Below are positions 1 through 10,749 of a DNA stretch of 64,000 nucleotides, piece after piece (the first letter of the stretch is position 1; each line of letters begins with the position of its first letter). The stretch comes from Frigoribacterium sp. PhB116 (lineage in GTDB: Bacteria > Actinomycetota > Actinomycetes > Actinomycetales > Microbacteriaceae): positions 1-64,000 of the forward strand of contig NZ_SOBE01000001.1 in NCBI RefSeq assembly GCF_004364285.1, given 5' to 3'. A program made the translations under genes and the position numbers. Below the pieces are notes generated by a model. It searched no databases, had not been told where the DNA came from, and worked only from the letters and a program-made list of their open reading frames with translations.

Positions 1-41
1 TGCAAGGGGGACCTTGTGGGAGAGTAGGACACCGCCGGACT
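1..41 (+). rRNA. rrf: 5S ribosomal RNA, 3' end only
   Basis: The first 40 bases match the conserved 3' arm of actinobacterial 5S rRNA: a GGGAGAGTAGG segment followed by ACCGCCGGAC, which closes the terminal helix. The rest of the gene, and presumably a 16S-23S-5S operon, lies before the window. The strong hairpin that follows directly supports this as the end of an rRNA operon. The exact 3' nucleotide (40-42) is estimated. Confidence 0.87.
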
Positions 42-51
42 CCTTTTGATA

Positions 52-86
52 GAAGAGCCCCTCCACTGGAGGGGCTCTTCTTGTTT
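52..86 (+). terminator. Rho-independent terminator of the rRNA operon
   Basis: A near-perfect 14-bp inverted repeat (52-65 with 67-80) is followed by the T-rich run CTTGTTT. It begins about 10 bases after the 5S end, so it most likely terminates the rRNA operon. A long reading frame runs through it from position 46, but a coding start inside a terminator is unlikely. Confidence 0.9.
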
Positions 87-249
87 AAAGCCGACAGTCG
101 GCGAGAGATGCTGGCTCGCCTCGGGCGCATCCGTTGGTAGTCTCGTACCTCGGCCGCAGCGAGCACCGCTCGTCCTTGCCGATCGACTTCCGGGGTGCGA
201 GCCCCCACAACACAACAGCTGCCTGCACGACAGAACGAGGAGCATCTCC

Positions 250-1617
250 GTGAGCGACCGCGACGACGACCGACCCGACCGACCCCGACGAGACGCGTCC
301 TCCGGGCGTGACGGCGGTGCGCGGGGGGAGCGCCCGTCGGGCGGCGACCGCGGGGCCCGGGGCGACCGGCCCCAGCGCGGTGAGCGTCCTGCGTACGGGG
401 ACCGCGCCTCCTCGGGTCGGCCGCAGGGTGGGGGAGACCGTCGAGGCGGTCCCTCGTCTGGCGGTCGTGCGGGTTCGACCGGCGGTCGTCCCTCGACCGG
501 TTCCGGTCGTCCCTCGAGTGGTGGGCGTCCGCCCACCGGTGGCGGCGGTCGACCGTCGACGGGTGGTGGACGTCCCTCCACCGGTGGACGTGCCTCGAGC
601 GGATACCAGGGGAACCGCGAGACGCCTGAGGATCGCGATCCCTACGGCCTGAAGTCGGTCCGGCCGGCGCAGGAAGTCGCGCACGTCCCCGACGACGTCG
701 AGCCCCGCGACCTGGACAAGGTCGCCCGAGGCGAGCTGAAGACGCTGAGCAAGGAGAACGCCGACTGGGTGGCCAAGCACCTCGTCATGGCGGGGCGCCT
801 CATCGAGGACGAGCCGGAGGAGGCTCACAAGCACGCGCTGTCGGCCGGTCGTCGCGCTGGTCGCATCGGTGTCGTTCGCGAGACGATCGCCATCACGGCG
901 TACACGGTGGGGGACTACGCACTGACGCTGCGCGAGCTGCGGACCTATCGGCGCATCACCGGTCGAGACGACCAGCTGCCACTGATGGTCGACAGCGAAC
1001 GCGGGCTGGGGCGTCCCGAGCGCGCTCTCGAGCTCGGGCGATCGGTCGACGTCTCGACCCTCGCACCGGCAGTCCGTGTCTCGCTGGCCATCGCCATGAG
1101 CGGTGCTCGGCTCGACCTCGGCCAGCCCGACGCTGCGCTCGGCGAGCTCGAGATCCCGCAGCTCGACCGCCGCCGCGCGTTCGAGTACAGCCCGGCCCTG
1201 TTCGACGCGTACGCCACCGTCCTCGAGGACCTCGGTCGCGATCGTGACGCGGAGGAGTGGCGCACGCTGGCCGAGCGAGCCGACGCGGCGCTCGAGGCTC
1301 ACCACGGCGACGACGACCGGGAGACCGTCGAGGTCGTCGAGGAGGAGCTCGAGCTCGACGAGTCGTGGGACGCCGAGGACGAGTCCGTGCCGCTCGAGGA
1401 GCCTACGGCTGACGACGCGTCCGAGACAGGCGAGGCGCCTGCTCCGGATGAGGAGCTCGTTCCCGATGAGGAGCCTGCTGCTGATGAGGAGCCTGCTGCT
1501 GATGAGGAGCCCGCTTCTGATGAGGAGCCCGCTTCTGATGAGGAGCCCGCTTCTGATGAGGAGCCCGCTTCCGACGACGCGCTCGACACGGACGCGGAGC
1601 CCGAGCACCGTGGCTGA
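250..1617 (+). CDS. TPR-like protein with disordered RG-rich N-terminus and acidic repeat tail
   Basis: The 455-residue product has three parts. Residues 1-125 are low-complexity Gly/Arg/Ser/Pro. Residues about 130-390 are helical and TPR-like (helical hairpins rich in Leu, Ala and Arg). Residues about 390-455 are Glu/Asp-rich and end in six-residue repeats (DEEPAS type). The GTG start at 250 is chosen because GAGGAG lies about 7 bases upstream; the longer in-frame opening from 46 crosses the rRNA terminator. The gene overlaps the following HAD phosphatase by 8 bp and occupies the place of Rv1691 in M. tuberculosis. The function is not known; TPR folds usually mediate protein contacts. Confidence 0.85.
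   Translation: MSDRDDDRPDRPRRDASSGRDGGARGERPSGGDRGARGDRPQRGERPAYGDRASSGRPQGGGDRRGGPSSGGRAGSTGGRPSTGSGRPSSGGRPPTGGGGRPSTGGGRPSTGGRASSGYQGNRETPEDRDPYGLKSVRPAQEVAHVPDDVEPRDLDKVARGELKTLSKENADWVAKHLVMAGRLIEDEPEEAHKHALSAGRRAGRIGVVRETIAITAYTVGDYALTLRELRTYRRITGRDDQLPLMVDSERGLGRPERALELGRSVDVSTLAPAVRVSLAIAMSGARLDLGQPDAALGELEIPQLDRRRAFEYSPALFDAYATVLEDLGRDRDAEEWRTLAERADAALEAHHGDDDRETVEVVEEELELDESWDAEDESVPLEEPTADDASETGEAPAPDEELVPDEEPAADEEPAADEEPASDEEPASDEEPASDEEPASDDALDTDAEPEHRG
1447..1572 (+). repeat. 18-bp tandem repeat, seven units, in coding sequence
   Basis: Seven head-to-tail units of GATGAGGAGCCCGCTTCT type start at 1447, 1465, 1483, 1501, 1519, 1537 and 1555. Each encodes Asp-Glu-Glu-Pro/Leu-Ala/Val-Ser/Ala/Pro. 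The last four or five are nearly identical at DNA level, which points to recent expansion. The unit is a multiple of three, so copy changes alter tail length without shifting frame. Confidence 0.95.
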
Positions 1618-2614
1618 CGGCCCCACGCCCCTGGACGGCGTCGACACCGTCCTCGCCGACCTCGACGGGGTCGTGTACCGCGGGTCCGTCGCCATCGACC
1701 ACGCCGTCGAGAGCCTCACCGCGGCGGCCGAGACGCACCGGGTCGGCTACATCACCAACAACGCCTCGCGCACCGCGGCCACGGTGGCCGCGCAGCTGAG
1801 CGGCTACGGGCTGCAGGTGACCGCGGACGACGTGGTGACCTCCCCGCAGGCGGCCGTGCGCCTCCTCGTCGACGCGGTGCCGGCCGGCTCGACCGTCCTC
1901 GTCGTCGGGGGAGACGGGCTCACCTCCGTGCTCGAGGCCGAGGGCTTCCGGGTCACGAGGTCAGCGGACGACGAGCCCGCGGCCGTCGTCCAGGGGTTCA
2001 GCCCCGAGGTCGGCTGGTCCGACCTCGCCGAGGCCTCGTTCGCCCTCGCGGCGGACATCCCGTGGATCGCGACGAACACCGACTGGACCATCCCCCAGGA
2101 GCGCGGCACCGCACCCGGAAACGGCACGCTCGTCAGCGCCGTGCACACCGCCGTGGGCCGTCTGCCCGTGACCGCGGGCAAGCCCGAGACGCCGATCTTC
2201 ACCGCGGCCGTCGAGCGCTTCGGCGCCACGACCGCGATGTTCATCGGCGACCGGCTCGACACCGACATCCTCGGCGCCCGTCGTGCCGGGCTCGTCTCCG
2301 TGCTCGTGCTGACCGGCATCGACGGCGCCAAGCAGGTGCTCGCGGCCGAGAAGGGCTCGCGGCCCGACTTCATCGTCGGCGACCTGCGCGAGCTGAGCCA
2401 GCCGTATCCCGAGATCGTCGAGCACGACGAGGACGACGTCCATGTGGTCACCGTGCGCGACGCCCGCGTCGCCGTCCGCGGCGGCGTCGTCCGGGTCCTC
2501 GCGGCCGGTGGCGACCCCGTCGACCTGCTGCGAGCCGGGGCGCACGCCGTGTGGGGCACCGGCCGGGCGATCTACGGCCTCGACATCGACCCTGCCCTGC
2601 ACCCCGGTGAGTAG
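1610..2614 (+). CDS. HAD-IIA family phosphatase (NagD/4-nitrophenylphosphatase-like)
   Basis: This 334-residue protein belongs to the HAD-IIA class. The nucleophile motif is Asp17-Leu-Asp-Gly near the N-terminus, followed by a TNN segment (motif II region). The metal-binding GDRLDTD motif lies near residue 213. A C2-type cap sits between them, and the C-terminus continues some 60 residues past the HAD core. The family removes phosphate from small sugar or aromatic phosphates; the substrate cannot be read from the sequence. The GTG start overlaps the stop of the previous gene. The position corresponds to Rv1692. Confidence 0.88.
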   Translation: MADGPTPLDGVDTVLADLDGVVYRGSVAIDHAVESLTAAAETHRVGYITNNASRTAATVAAQLSGYGLQVTADDVVTSPQAAVRLLVDAVPAGSTVLVVGGDGLTSVLEAEGFRVTRSADDEPAAVVQGFSPEVGWSDLAEASFALAADIPWIATNTDWTIPQERGTAPGNGTLVSAVHTAVGRLPVTAGKPETPIFTAAVERFGATTAMFIGDRLDTDILGARRAGLVSVLVLTGIDGAKQVLAAEKGSRPDFIVGDLRELSQPYPEIVEHDEDDVHVVTVRDARVAVRGGVVRVLAAGGDPVDLLRAGAHAVWGTGRAIYGLDIDPALHPGE

Positions 2615-2627
2615 GGTGGACGACACC

Positions 2628-2831
2628 ATGCAGCAGGAGCCGAGGTCCGTCGACAAGACGTCCGACGAGGAGGCGACGGCCGGGCTGGCAGGACGCCTCC
2701 GGACGATCGAGGCCCTCCCTCTCGACCAGCGTGCCGTCGCGTTCGGCGCCGTGCACGACGAGCTGCGGGTCGCGCTCCAGGGCACGGGCGGGGACACCGG
2801 CGAGGCCGACGACAGCCCGGGTGGTCGGTGA
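2628..2831 (+). CDS. Small conserved hypothetical protein
   Basis: A 67-residue protein lies between the HAD phosphatase and tlyA, as the small Rv1693 does in mycobacteria. It is charged and mostly helical, with the centre reading LRTIEALPLDQRAVAFGAVH and a disordered acidic end. ATG 2628 has a purine-rich stretch (AGTAGGGTGG) at ribosome-binding distance. An in-frame GTG at 2607 would extend it by seven residues. It overlaps the tlyA start by 4 bp. No function is recognised. Confidence 0.72.
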   Translation: MQQEPRSVDKTSDEEATAGLAGRLRTIEALPLDQRAVAFGAVHDELRVALQGTGGDTGEADDSPGGR

Positions 2832-3685
2832 CCGTCCGCATCGAGGAGCCGGAGGACGCCGCCTCGTCCGCCGAGCCGGCGGAGCGGGCCGGTCAGCGTC
2901 TCGACGCGGCGCTCGCGTCTCGGGGGCTCGCGCGCTCCCGCACGCACGCCGCCCGCCTCCTCGCCGACGGCCTCGTCACGGTGAACGGCTCGGGCGCCGT
3001 CAAGGCGTCGACCCGCGTAGTCGAATCGGACACCGTGGAGGTGGCCGGCCTCGACCACTACGTGAGCCGCGCGGCGCACAAGCTCCTTGCGGCGCTCGAC
3101 GCCTTCGACGTCGACCCGAGGGGTCGCACGGCGCTCGACGTGGGCGCGTCGACGGGCGGCTTCACGCAGGTGCTGCTCGAGCGGGGCGTCGACCACGTCG
3201 TCGCGCTCGACGTCGGGCACGGCCAGCTGTCGCCCTCGATCCGCAGCGACCAGCGCGTCACGGTGGTCGAGGGCGTGAACGCGCGCTACCTCGAGGCCGG
3301 CCAGCTGCGGGGCCTCAGCGACCGCGCCTCCTCGATCGACCTCGTCGTCGCCGACCTGTCGTTCATCTCTCTCACGATGGTGCTGCCCGCGCTGGTCGCC
3401 AGCGTGCCTGTGGACAGCGACTTCGTGCTGCTCGTGAAGCCGCAGTTCGAGGTGGGGCGGCAGGGCATCCGCGAGGGCGTCGTGCACGACGCCCGCTTGC
3501 GGAACGAGGCCGTCACCGGAGTCCTCTGGGCGGCCCACGACCTGGGCCTCGGCACGGCGGGGATCATCCCCTCACCGATCGTCGGGACGGCGGGCAACAA
3601 GGAGTACGTCGTCCGGTTCTCGGCTCGTCACGGGTCGAATCCGACAGAATGGCTCGGCAGGTCCGAGAGCACGACGGGAGCGTGA
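2828..3685 (+). CDS. tlyA: TlyA, 16S/23S rRNA (cytidine-2'-O)-methyltransferase
   Basis: The 285-residue protein has an S4 RNA-binding domain (about residues 20-75, beginning RLDAALASRGLARSRTHA) followed by an FtsJ/RrmJ-type methyltransferase domain. The SAM loop LDVGASTGGF is near residue 103, and LLVKPQFEVG near 200 supplies the catalytic-type Lys. Family members 2'-O-methylate a cytidine in 16S and one in 23S rRNA and influence capreomycin/viomycin sensitivity. The GTG start overlaps the preceding gene by 4 bp, and the stop overlaps the nadK GTG. The length is normal for the family. Confidence 0.93.
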   Translation: MTVRIEEPEDAASSAEPAERAGQRLDAALASRGLARSRTHAARLLADGLVTVNGSGAVKASTRVVESDTVEVAGLDHYVSRAAHKLLAALDAFDVDPRGRTALDVGASTGGFTQVLLERGVDHVVALDVGHGQLSPSIRSDQRVTVVEGVNARYLEAGQLRGLSDRASSIDLVVADLSFISLTMVLPALVASVPVDSDFVLLVKPQFEVGRQGIREGVVHDARLRNEAVTGVLWAAHDLGLGTAGIIPSPIVGTAGNKEYVVRFSARHGSNPTEWLGRSESTTGA

Positions 3686-4614
3686 GACAGATCGACACGA
3701 CGACACGGCACATCCTCGTCGTCTCCCACACCGGGCGACGCGACTCGCTCGACGCCGCCCTCGAGGTCTGCGCGCTCCTGGTCGGCGCCGGCGTCGTGCC
3801 CGTGCTCTCGCGTGACGAGTGGGACGACATCAAGACCGCGGCGCCCGACATCGAGCCGGTCGACATCCTCGGCGAGGACGTCGCGCTCGACGCCCTCGAG
3901 TGCGTCATCGTGCTCGGCGGCGACGGCACCATCCTCCGGGCCGCCGAGCTCGTCCGGGGCACACGTGCCCCGATCCTCGGGGTCAACCTCGGCCACGTCG
4001 GGTTCCTCGCCGAGAGCGAGCGAGACGAGATGGCGTACGCGGTGTCACGCGTCGTCGCGCGCGACTACGACGTCGAGGAGCGCTTCGCCCTCGACGTGCG
4101 CGTCGTCGAGGGCTCCGAGGTCGTCTGGCGCACCTGGGCCATGAACGAGGCGACCGTCGAGAAGGCGTCGCGCGAGCGGATGCTCGAGGTCGTCATCGAG
4201 GTCGACGGGCGCCCCCTCTCGTCGTTCGGCTGCGACGGGGTCGTCATGTCGACCCCCACCGGGTCGACCGCCTACTCGTTCTCCGCCGGGGGGCCGGTCG
4301 TCTGGCCCGAGGTCCAGGCGCTGCTGCTCGTGCCGCTCAGCGCGCACGCGCTCTTCGCGCGGCCGCTCGTGGTCGGCCCCGACTCGACGCTCGCCGTCGA
4401 GGTGATGAGCCGCACCGACGGCCGCGGCATCCTCTGGTGCGACGGGCGCCGCGAGCACGACCTGCCGCCCGGCGCCCGTGTCGAGTGCACGCGCTCGGAC
4501 CAGCCCGTGCTGCTGGCCCGCCTGCGACAGGGGCCGTTCACCGACCGCCTCGTCGCCAAGTTCAAGCTCCCCGTGACCGGCTGGCGCGGCCCCGAGCAGG
4601 GAGACGCGTCGTGA
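3682..4614 (+). CDS. nadK: NAD kinase
   Basis: The 310-residue enzyme phosphorylates NAD to NADP. The diagnostic GGDGT motif lies near residue 80 (VLGGDGTILRAAE), the NE motif near 153 (MNEATVEK), and a Gly/Thr-rich TPTGSTAYSFSAGGP segment about residue 192. GTG 3682 is chosen because it makes a GTGA overlap with the tlyA stop and has GGGAG upstream. An in-frame ATG at 3649 would add 11 residues. It corresponds to Rv1695 (ppnK) in the conserved order. Confidence 0.94.
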   Translation: MRQIDTTTRHILVVSHTGRRDSLDAALEVCALLVGAGVVPVLSRDEWDDIKTAAPDIEPVDILGEDVALDALECVIVLGGDGTILRAAELVRGTRAPILGVNLGHVGFLAESERDEMAYAVSRVVARDYDVEERFALDVRVVEGSEVVWRTWAMNEATVEKASRERMLEVVIEVDGRPLSSFGCDGVVMSTPTGSTAYSFSAGGPVVWPEVQALLLVPLSAHALFARPLVVGPDSTLAVEVMSRTDGRGILWCDGRREHDLPPGARVECTRSDQPVLLARLRQGPFTDRLVAKFKLPVTGWRGPEQGDAS

Positions 4615-6320
4615 TCGAGGAGATCGCGATCCGCGACCTCGGCGTCATCGGGCGTGCGACCTTGCCCCTCGGGCCGGGCTTCACCGCCGTGACCGGCGAG
4701 ACCGGCGCCGGCAAGACCATGGTCGTCACCGCGCTCGGCCTGCTGCTCGGCCAGCGCGCCGAGAGCGGCATCGTCCGCTCGGGCAGCGCCCAGGCGGTCG
4801 TCGACGGCCGGTGGGTCGTCCCGGCCGACGGCGCCGTGGTCGAGCGCGTGCGCGACGCCGGGGGAGACGTCGACGACGGCGAGCTCTTCCTCAGCCGCGT
4901 CGTCTCGGCCGAGGGCCGCAGCCGGGCCGTCGTGGGCGGTCGGTCCGCCCCGATCGGCGTGCTGGGCGACCTCGCCGACCACCTCGTGGTCGTCCACGGG
5001 CAGTCCGAGCAGATCCGCCTCAAGTCGGCGCAGGCGCAGCGGGCGGCGGTGGACGCCCACGGAGGCGCGCCCCTGGCCGCGGCCGCCGCCTCCTACCGGG
5101 CTGCGTTCGAGGCCTGGACGGCCGCCCGTGACGAGCTCGCCGAGATCACCCGCGACCGCGACGAGCGCCGTGCCGAGGCCGACGCGCTGCGCGCCGCCAT
5201 CGACGAGATCGAGGCGGCGGCTCCAGTGGCCGGCGAGCTCGACGAGCTGGACGCCACGGCCGACCGGCTCAGCAACTCCGAAGACCTGCGGCTCGCCGCC
5301 GGCCTCGCGCACGAGATCCTCTCCACCGACGCCGTCGACGGCACTCGCGACGTCCTCTCCCTCGTCGAGGAGGCGCGGCGACAGGTCGAGCGCGTCGCCC
5401 CGCACGACCCCGCGCTCGCGCCGATCGCCGACCTGCTGGCCGAGGTCAGCGTGCAGGTGTCCGAGTCCTCGTCGCGCCTGTCGAGCTACCTCGGCGGCCT
5501 CGACGCCGACGCCGCGGGCGACCTCGAGGCGGTCCAGACCCGGCGCGCCGAGCTGACGTCGCTGATGCGCAAGCACGGCCCCGGCCTCGACGACGTGCTG
5601 CGGCTGCTCGACGCGGGCAGCCAGCGCCTGGTCGAGCTGGACGGCGACGACGACCGGCTCGCGTCGCTCGACGACGAGGTGGCGCAGTTCCGGGCCGAGG
5701 CCGAGACCAGGGCCGGGGTCCTCAGCGACCTGCGCCGCGCCTCCGGTGCCGACCTGTCCGAGCGCGTCAGCGCCGAGCTGTCCGCGCTCGCCATGGCCGG
5801 TGCCGAGATCGTCGTCGAGGTCACGCCGCGCGACGAGCTCGGCAGCACCGGTGCCGACGTCGTGTCGCTGCTGCTGCGCCCGCACCCGGGCAGCGAGCCC
5901 CGGCCGCTCGGCAAGGGCGCCTCGGGAGGCGAGCTCTCGCGCGTCATGCTCGCCCTCGAGGTCGTGATGGCCGGGTCGAGCGACGTGCCGACCTTCGTCT
6001 TCGACGAGGTCGACGCCGGCGTCGGCGGGTCGGCCGCGATCGAGATCGGCCGCCGGCTCGCCGCGCTGTCCGAGCGCGCCCAGGTCATCGTCGTGACCCA
6101 CCTCGCCCAGGTCGCCGCGTTCGCCACCAACCACCTGCGCGTCGTCAAAGATGCGTCGGGCGAGGTCACCGCGAGCAGCGTCCAGCAGCTCGAGGGCGAC
6201 GAGCGGGTCGCCGAGATGGCCCGGCTGCTCTCGGGGCTGCCCGACAGCGCCAGCGGTCTCGACCACGCCCGCGAGCTGCTCGAGCTCGCCTCGGCCGGCC
6301 GCGCCGTCACACACTCGTAA
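4611..6320 (+). CDS. recN: DNA repair protein RecN
   Basis: The 569-residue SMC-like ATPase acts in double-strand-break repair. Walker A is GETGAGKT at about residue 29. A long Glu/Arg/Ala-rich coiled-coil region follows. The ABC signature KGASGGELSRVMLALE lies near 440 and Walker B FVFDEVDAGVGG near 462, with the RecN-typical AQVIVVTHLAQVAAFA behind it. GTG 4611 overlaps the nadK stop by 4 bp. The length and domain order are standard. Confidence 0.95.
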   Translation: MIEEIAIRDLGVIGRATLPLGPGFTAVTGETGAGKTMVVTALGLLLGQRAESGIVRSGSAQAVVDGRWVVPADGAVVERVRDAGGDVDDGELFLSRVVSAEGRSRAVVGGRSAPIGVLGDLADHLVVVHGQSEQIRLKSAQAQRAAVDAHGGAPLAAAAASYRAAFEAWTAARDELAEITRDRDERRAEADALRAAIDEIEAAAPVAGELDELDATADRLSNSEDLRLAAGLAHEILSTDAVDGTRDVLSLVEEARRQVERVAPHDPALAPIADLLAEVSVQVSESSSRLSSYLGGLDADAAGDLEAVQTRRAELTSLMRKHGPGLDDVLRLLDAGSQRLVELDGDDDRLASLDDEVAQFRAEAETRAGVLSDLRRASGADLSERVSAELSALAMAGAEIVVEVTPRDELGSTGADVVSLLLRPHPGSEPRPLGKGASGGELSRVMLALEVVMAGSSDVPTFVFDEVDAGVGGSAAIEIGRRLAALSERAQVIVVTHLAQVAAFATNHLRVVKDASGEVTASSVQQLEGDERVAEMARLLSGLPDSASGLDHARELLELASAGRAVTHS

Positions 6321-6353
6321 CAGGCAGCGGTGGCTGACCGGCCCCGCGTGACA

Positions 6354-6367
6354 TAGGATGGAATCCC
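6354..6367 (+). promoter_or_regulatory. Putative pyrG promoter, leaderless type
   Basis: A TAGGAT hexamer (6354-6359) fits the TANNNT form of actinobacterial -10 elements and ends 8 bases before the GTG at 6368. Transcription would then start at or next to the start codon, and there is no convincing Shine-Dalgarno. A CTGACC at 6334 is at best a poor -35. Confidence 0.42.
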
Positions 6368-8221
<1,854 letters not shown>

Positions 8222-8224
8222 GCC

Positions 8225-8797
8225 GTGGCCGACTCCGAGCTGCTCCGCGACGAGCCCGCCGACCCGACCGTCACCTCCTCCGAGACGGTCTTCGAGGGCG
8301 CCGTCTGGAACGTCGTCCGCGACGTCGTCGACTACAACGGCTCGCCGATGACGCGCGAGTACGTCGCGCACACCGGCGCCGTGGCGGTGCTCGCGGTCGA
8401 CGAGCACGACCGCGTGCTCGTCATCAAGCAGTACCGGCACCCGATCCGCACCCGCGACTGGGAGTTGCCTGCCGGCCTGCTCGACGCCGAGGGCGAGTCG
8501 AAGCTCGACGCGGCCAAGCGCGAGCTGGCCGAGGAGGCCGACCTCGAGGCGACCGACTGGGACGAGCTCGTCTCGTTCCACACGAGCCCCGGCGGCAACG
8601 ACGAACTCGTCACCGTCTACCGGGCGACCGGCGTCAGCGCGACCGACGCGGCGTTCGACCGCACCGACGAGGAAGCCGACATCGAGAAGCGCTGGGTCGC
8701 CCTCGACGAGATCGTCGACGGCGTGCTGGCCGGGCGCCTGCACAACTCCATCCTCAGCATCGCGGCCCTGGCCGCGACCGTCGCCGCCCGCCGCTGA
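8225..8797 (+). CDS. NUDIX hydrolase, probable ADP-ribose pyrophosphatase
   Basis: The 190-residue protein has a Nudix box at about residues 80-105: a Gly, six residues, Glu, seven residues, then RELAEEAD. The Gly-to-Glu spacing is one longer than the general consensus, as I recall for the actinobacterial ADP-ribose pyrophosphatase branch, and the last Gly of the box is replaced by Asp. The preceding ELPAG and following [14 protein letters not shown] regions also fit ADPRase. It starts with GTG three bases after the pyrG stop and matches Rv1700 in order. Confidence 0.88.
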   Translation: MADSELLRDEPADPTVTSSETVFEGAVWNVVRDVVDYNGSPMTREYVAHTGAVAVLAVDEHDRVLVIKQYRHPIRTRDWELPAGLLDAEGESKLDAAKRELAEEADLEATDWDELVSFHTSPGGNDELVTVYRATGVSATDAAFDRTDEEADIEKRWVALDEIVDGVLAGRLHNSILSIAALAATVAARR

Positions 8798-8831
8798 CGA
8801 CGCGGCGGCGGTCGGTCGGGACGAGCGCAGG

Positions 8832-9755
8832 ATGACCTCGATCGAGGAGGCGGTGGCCCGCTACCTGAGGCACGTCACGGTCGAGCGCGGCCTGTCCCCG
8901 AACACCACGGCCGCGTACCGACGCGACCTCGTGCTCTGGGCGGCGCACCTCGAGGAGGCGGGACGCGCCTCCGTCGAGGAGGTCGCGCCGGCGGACGTCG
9001 CGGCGTTCCCCGCCGCGTTGGCGACCCGTGCGGACGACCCTCTGCGCGCCTCCAGCGTGGCCCGGGTGCTCTCGTCGGTGCGGGGCCTCCACAGGTTCCT
9101 GCACGAGGAGGGGCTGGTCGCCGTCGACGTCGCGGCCGGCGTCCGCCCGCCGAAGCTGCCCTCGCGCCTGCCGAAGGCGATATCGGTCGCCCAGGTCGAG
9201 GCCCTGCTGGCCGCCACCGACGGCGACGAGCCCGCTCGCGTGCGCGACAAGGCGCTGCTCGAGCTGCTGTACGCGACGGGCGCCCGCGTGAGCGAGGCCG
9301 TGGCGCTCAACGTCGACGACGTCATCGACGGGGGAGACGTCGTGCGGCTCTTCGGCAAGGGCGGCAAGCAGCGGATCGTGCCCGTGGGCAGCTTCGCGCG
9401 GCGGGCGCTCGACGCGTGGCTCGTCCGGGGCCGGCCCGAGTTCTCGGCGCGAGGAGACGCGACGCCCGCGTTGTTCCTCGGTGCGCGGGGTGCGCGCCTC
9501 TCTCGGCAGAGCGCGTGGCTCGTCATCCAGGCCGCGGCCGAGCGGGCGGAGCTCGACGTCGAGGTCTCGCCGCACACCCTGCGGCACTCGTTCGCGACCC
9601 ACCTGCTCGAGGGCGGCGCCGACGTGCGGGTGGTGCAGGAACTGCTCGGCCACTCGTCCGTCGCGACGACGCAGATCTACACGCTCGTGACGGCGGACGC
9701 CCTGCGCGACATGTACGTCACAGCCCACCCGCGGGCCCTCCGACCTGCCTCCTGA
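8832..9755 (+). CDS. xerD: Site-specific tyrosine recombinase XerD
   Basis: The 307-residue protein has an N-terminal SAM-like core-binding domain, starting near [17 protein letters not shown], and a C-terminal catalytic domain. Catalytic residues are visible: Arg in ATGARVSEA (about 150), HTLRH (about 247-251), the His of LGHSSV and the nucleophile Tyr in TQIYT (about 283). It resolves chromosome dimers at dif with FtsK. Its place before parA-scpA-scpB matches Rv1701. Confidence 0.93.
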   Translation: MTSIEEAVARYLRHVTVERGLSPNTTAAYRRDLVLWAAHLEEAGRASVEEVAPADVAAFPAALATRADDPLRASSVARVLSSVRGLHRFLHEEGLVAVDVAAGVRPPKLPSRLPKAISVAQVEALLAATDGDEPARVRDKALLELLYATGARVSEAVALNVDDVIDGGDVVRLFGKGGKQRIVPVGSFARRALDAWLVRGRPEFSARGDATPALFLGARGARLSRQSAWLVIQAAAERAELDVEVSPHTLRHSFATHLLEGGADVRVVQELLGHSSVATTQIYTLVTADALRDMYVTAHPRALRPAS

Positions 9756-9837
9756 CCAGGCACTACCTTCATCCGCCGCATGAGGCTTCCTGCCCGCGGG
9801 ACGGGCGCGTCAGCCCGGCCGGGCAGAGGGCCGCCGG

Positions 9838-9849
9838 TACCATCGACGT
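9838..9849 (+). promoter_or_regulatory. Putative parA promoter, leaderless type
   Basis: TACCAT (9838-9843) ends six bases before GTG 9850, so a transcript would begin at or next to the start codon. The 94-bp gap after xerD is one of the few real gaps in this block. No clear -35 is seen. Confidence 0.4.
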
Positions 9850-10749
9850 GTGAGCACCAAGTCGACCTCGAGCACGCCCGCCCTCTTCGAGAGCGCTCCG
9901 ACGACCGTCCCCGCGAACGGTCCCACCGGTCGCCCGCGCACCGAGTTCGCCGTCCCCGAGCGACTCGACGGCCACGGCCCCGCGCGCATCATCACCCTCT
10001 GCAACCAGAAGGGCGGCGTCGGCAAGACCACGACCACCATCAACCTCGGCGCCGCGTTCGCCGAGTACGGCCGTCGCGTGCTCGCCATCGACTTCGACCC
10101 GCAGGGCGCCCTCACCGCGGGTCTGGGCGTGCAGGCGCACGACCAGCCCACGATCTACGACCTCATGATCGGCTCCGTCAAGGACGCGCACGACGTGATC
10201 GTGCCGACCCGCGTGCACGACCTCGACGTCATGCCGGCGAACATCGACCTCTCGGCAGCCGAGGTGCACCTCGTCAACGAGGTCGCCCGCGAGCAGATCC
10301 TCGCCCGCATCATCCGCCAGGTCAGCGCCGAGTACGACGTCATCCTGATCGACTGCCAGCCCTCGCTCGGCCTCCTTACCGTCAACGCCCTCACCGCGGC
10401 CCACGGCGTGCTCATCCCGCTCGAGTGCGAGTTCTTCGCCCTGCGCGGCGTGGCCCTGCTCGTCGAGACGATCGAGAAGGTCCGTGACCGGCTGAACCCC
10501 GCCATCACCCTCGACGGCATCCTGCCGACGATGTTCGACTCGCGCACCCTGCACAGCCGCGAGGTGCTCGAGCGGGTCGTCGACGCGTTCGGCGACGAGG
10601 TGCTCGAGACCGTCATCGGCCGCACCGTGAAGTTCCCCGACGCCTCGGTCGCGGGCATCCCCATCACCCAGTTCGCCCCCGAGCACCCGGCGGCGCAGGC
10701 CTATCGCCAGCTGGCCCGAGAGCTGATCGCGCGTGGTGCCGCAGCCTGA
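9850..10749 (+). CDS. ParA/Soj-family ATPase
   Basis: The 299-residue protein has the deviant Walker A of ParA proteins, NQKGGVGKTTTTINLG (about residues 51-66), then a FDPQGALTAGLG switch and the VILIDCQPSLGLLTVNAL Walker B region. The first 45 residues are a poorly conserved extension. No parB gene is adjacent. Its place directly before scpA and scpB copies Rv1708 and suggests a segregation-linked role different from that of the oriC ParA. The end overlaps scpA by 17 bp. Confidence 0.9.
   Translation: MSTKSTSSTPALFESAPTTVPANGPTGRPRTEFAVPERLDGHGPARIITLCNQKGGVGKTTTTINLGAAFAEYGRRVLAIDFDPQGALTAGLGVQAHDQPTIYDLMIGSVKDAHDVIVPTRVHDLDVMPANIDLSAAEVHLVNEVAREQILARIIRQVSAEYDVILIDCQPSLGLLTVNALTAAHGVLIPLECEFFALRGVALLVETIEKVRDRLNPAITLDGILPTMFDSRTLHSREVLERVVDAFGDEVLETVIGRTVKFPDASVAGIPITQFAPEHPAAQAYRQLARELIARGAAA

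Noticed and set aside
46-249. Long N-terminal extension of the first gene
   Set aside because: It would begin within the rRNA terminator hairpin; GTG 250 has a proper ribosome-binding site.
9850-10749. Plasmid or phage partition gene next to a xerD recombinase, suggesting a mobile element
   Set aside because: The order xerD-parA-scpA-scpB is the normal chromosomal arrangement in Actinobacteria.
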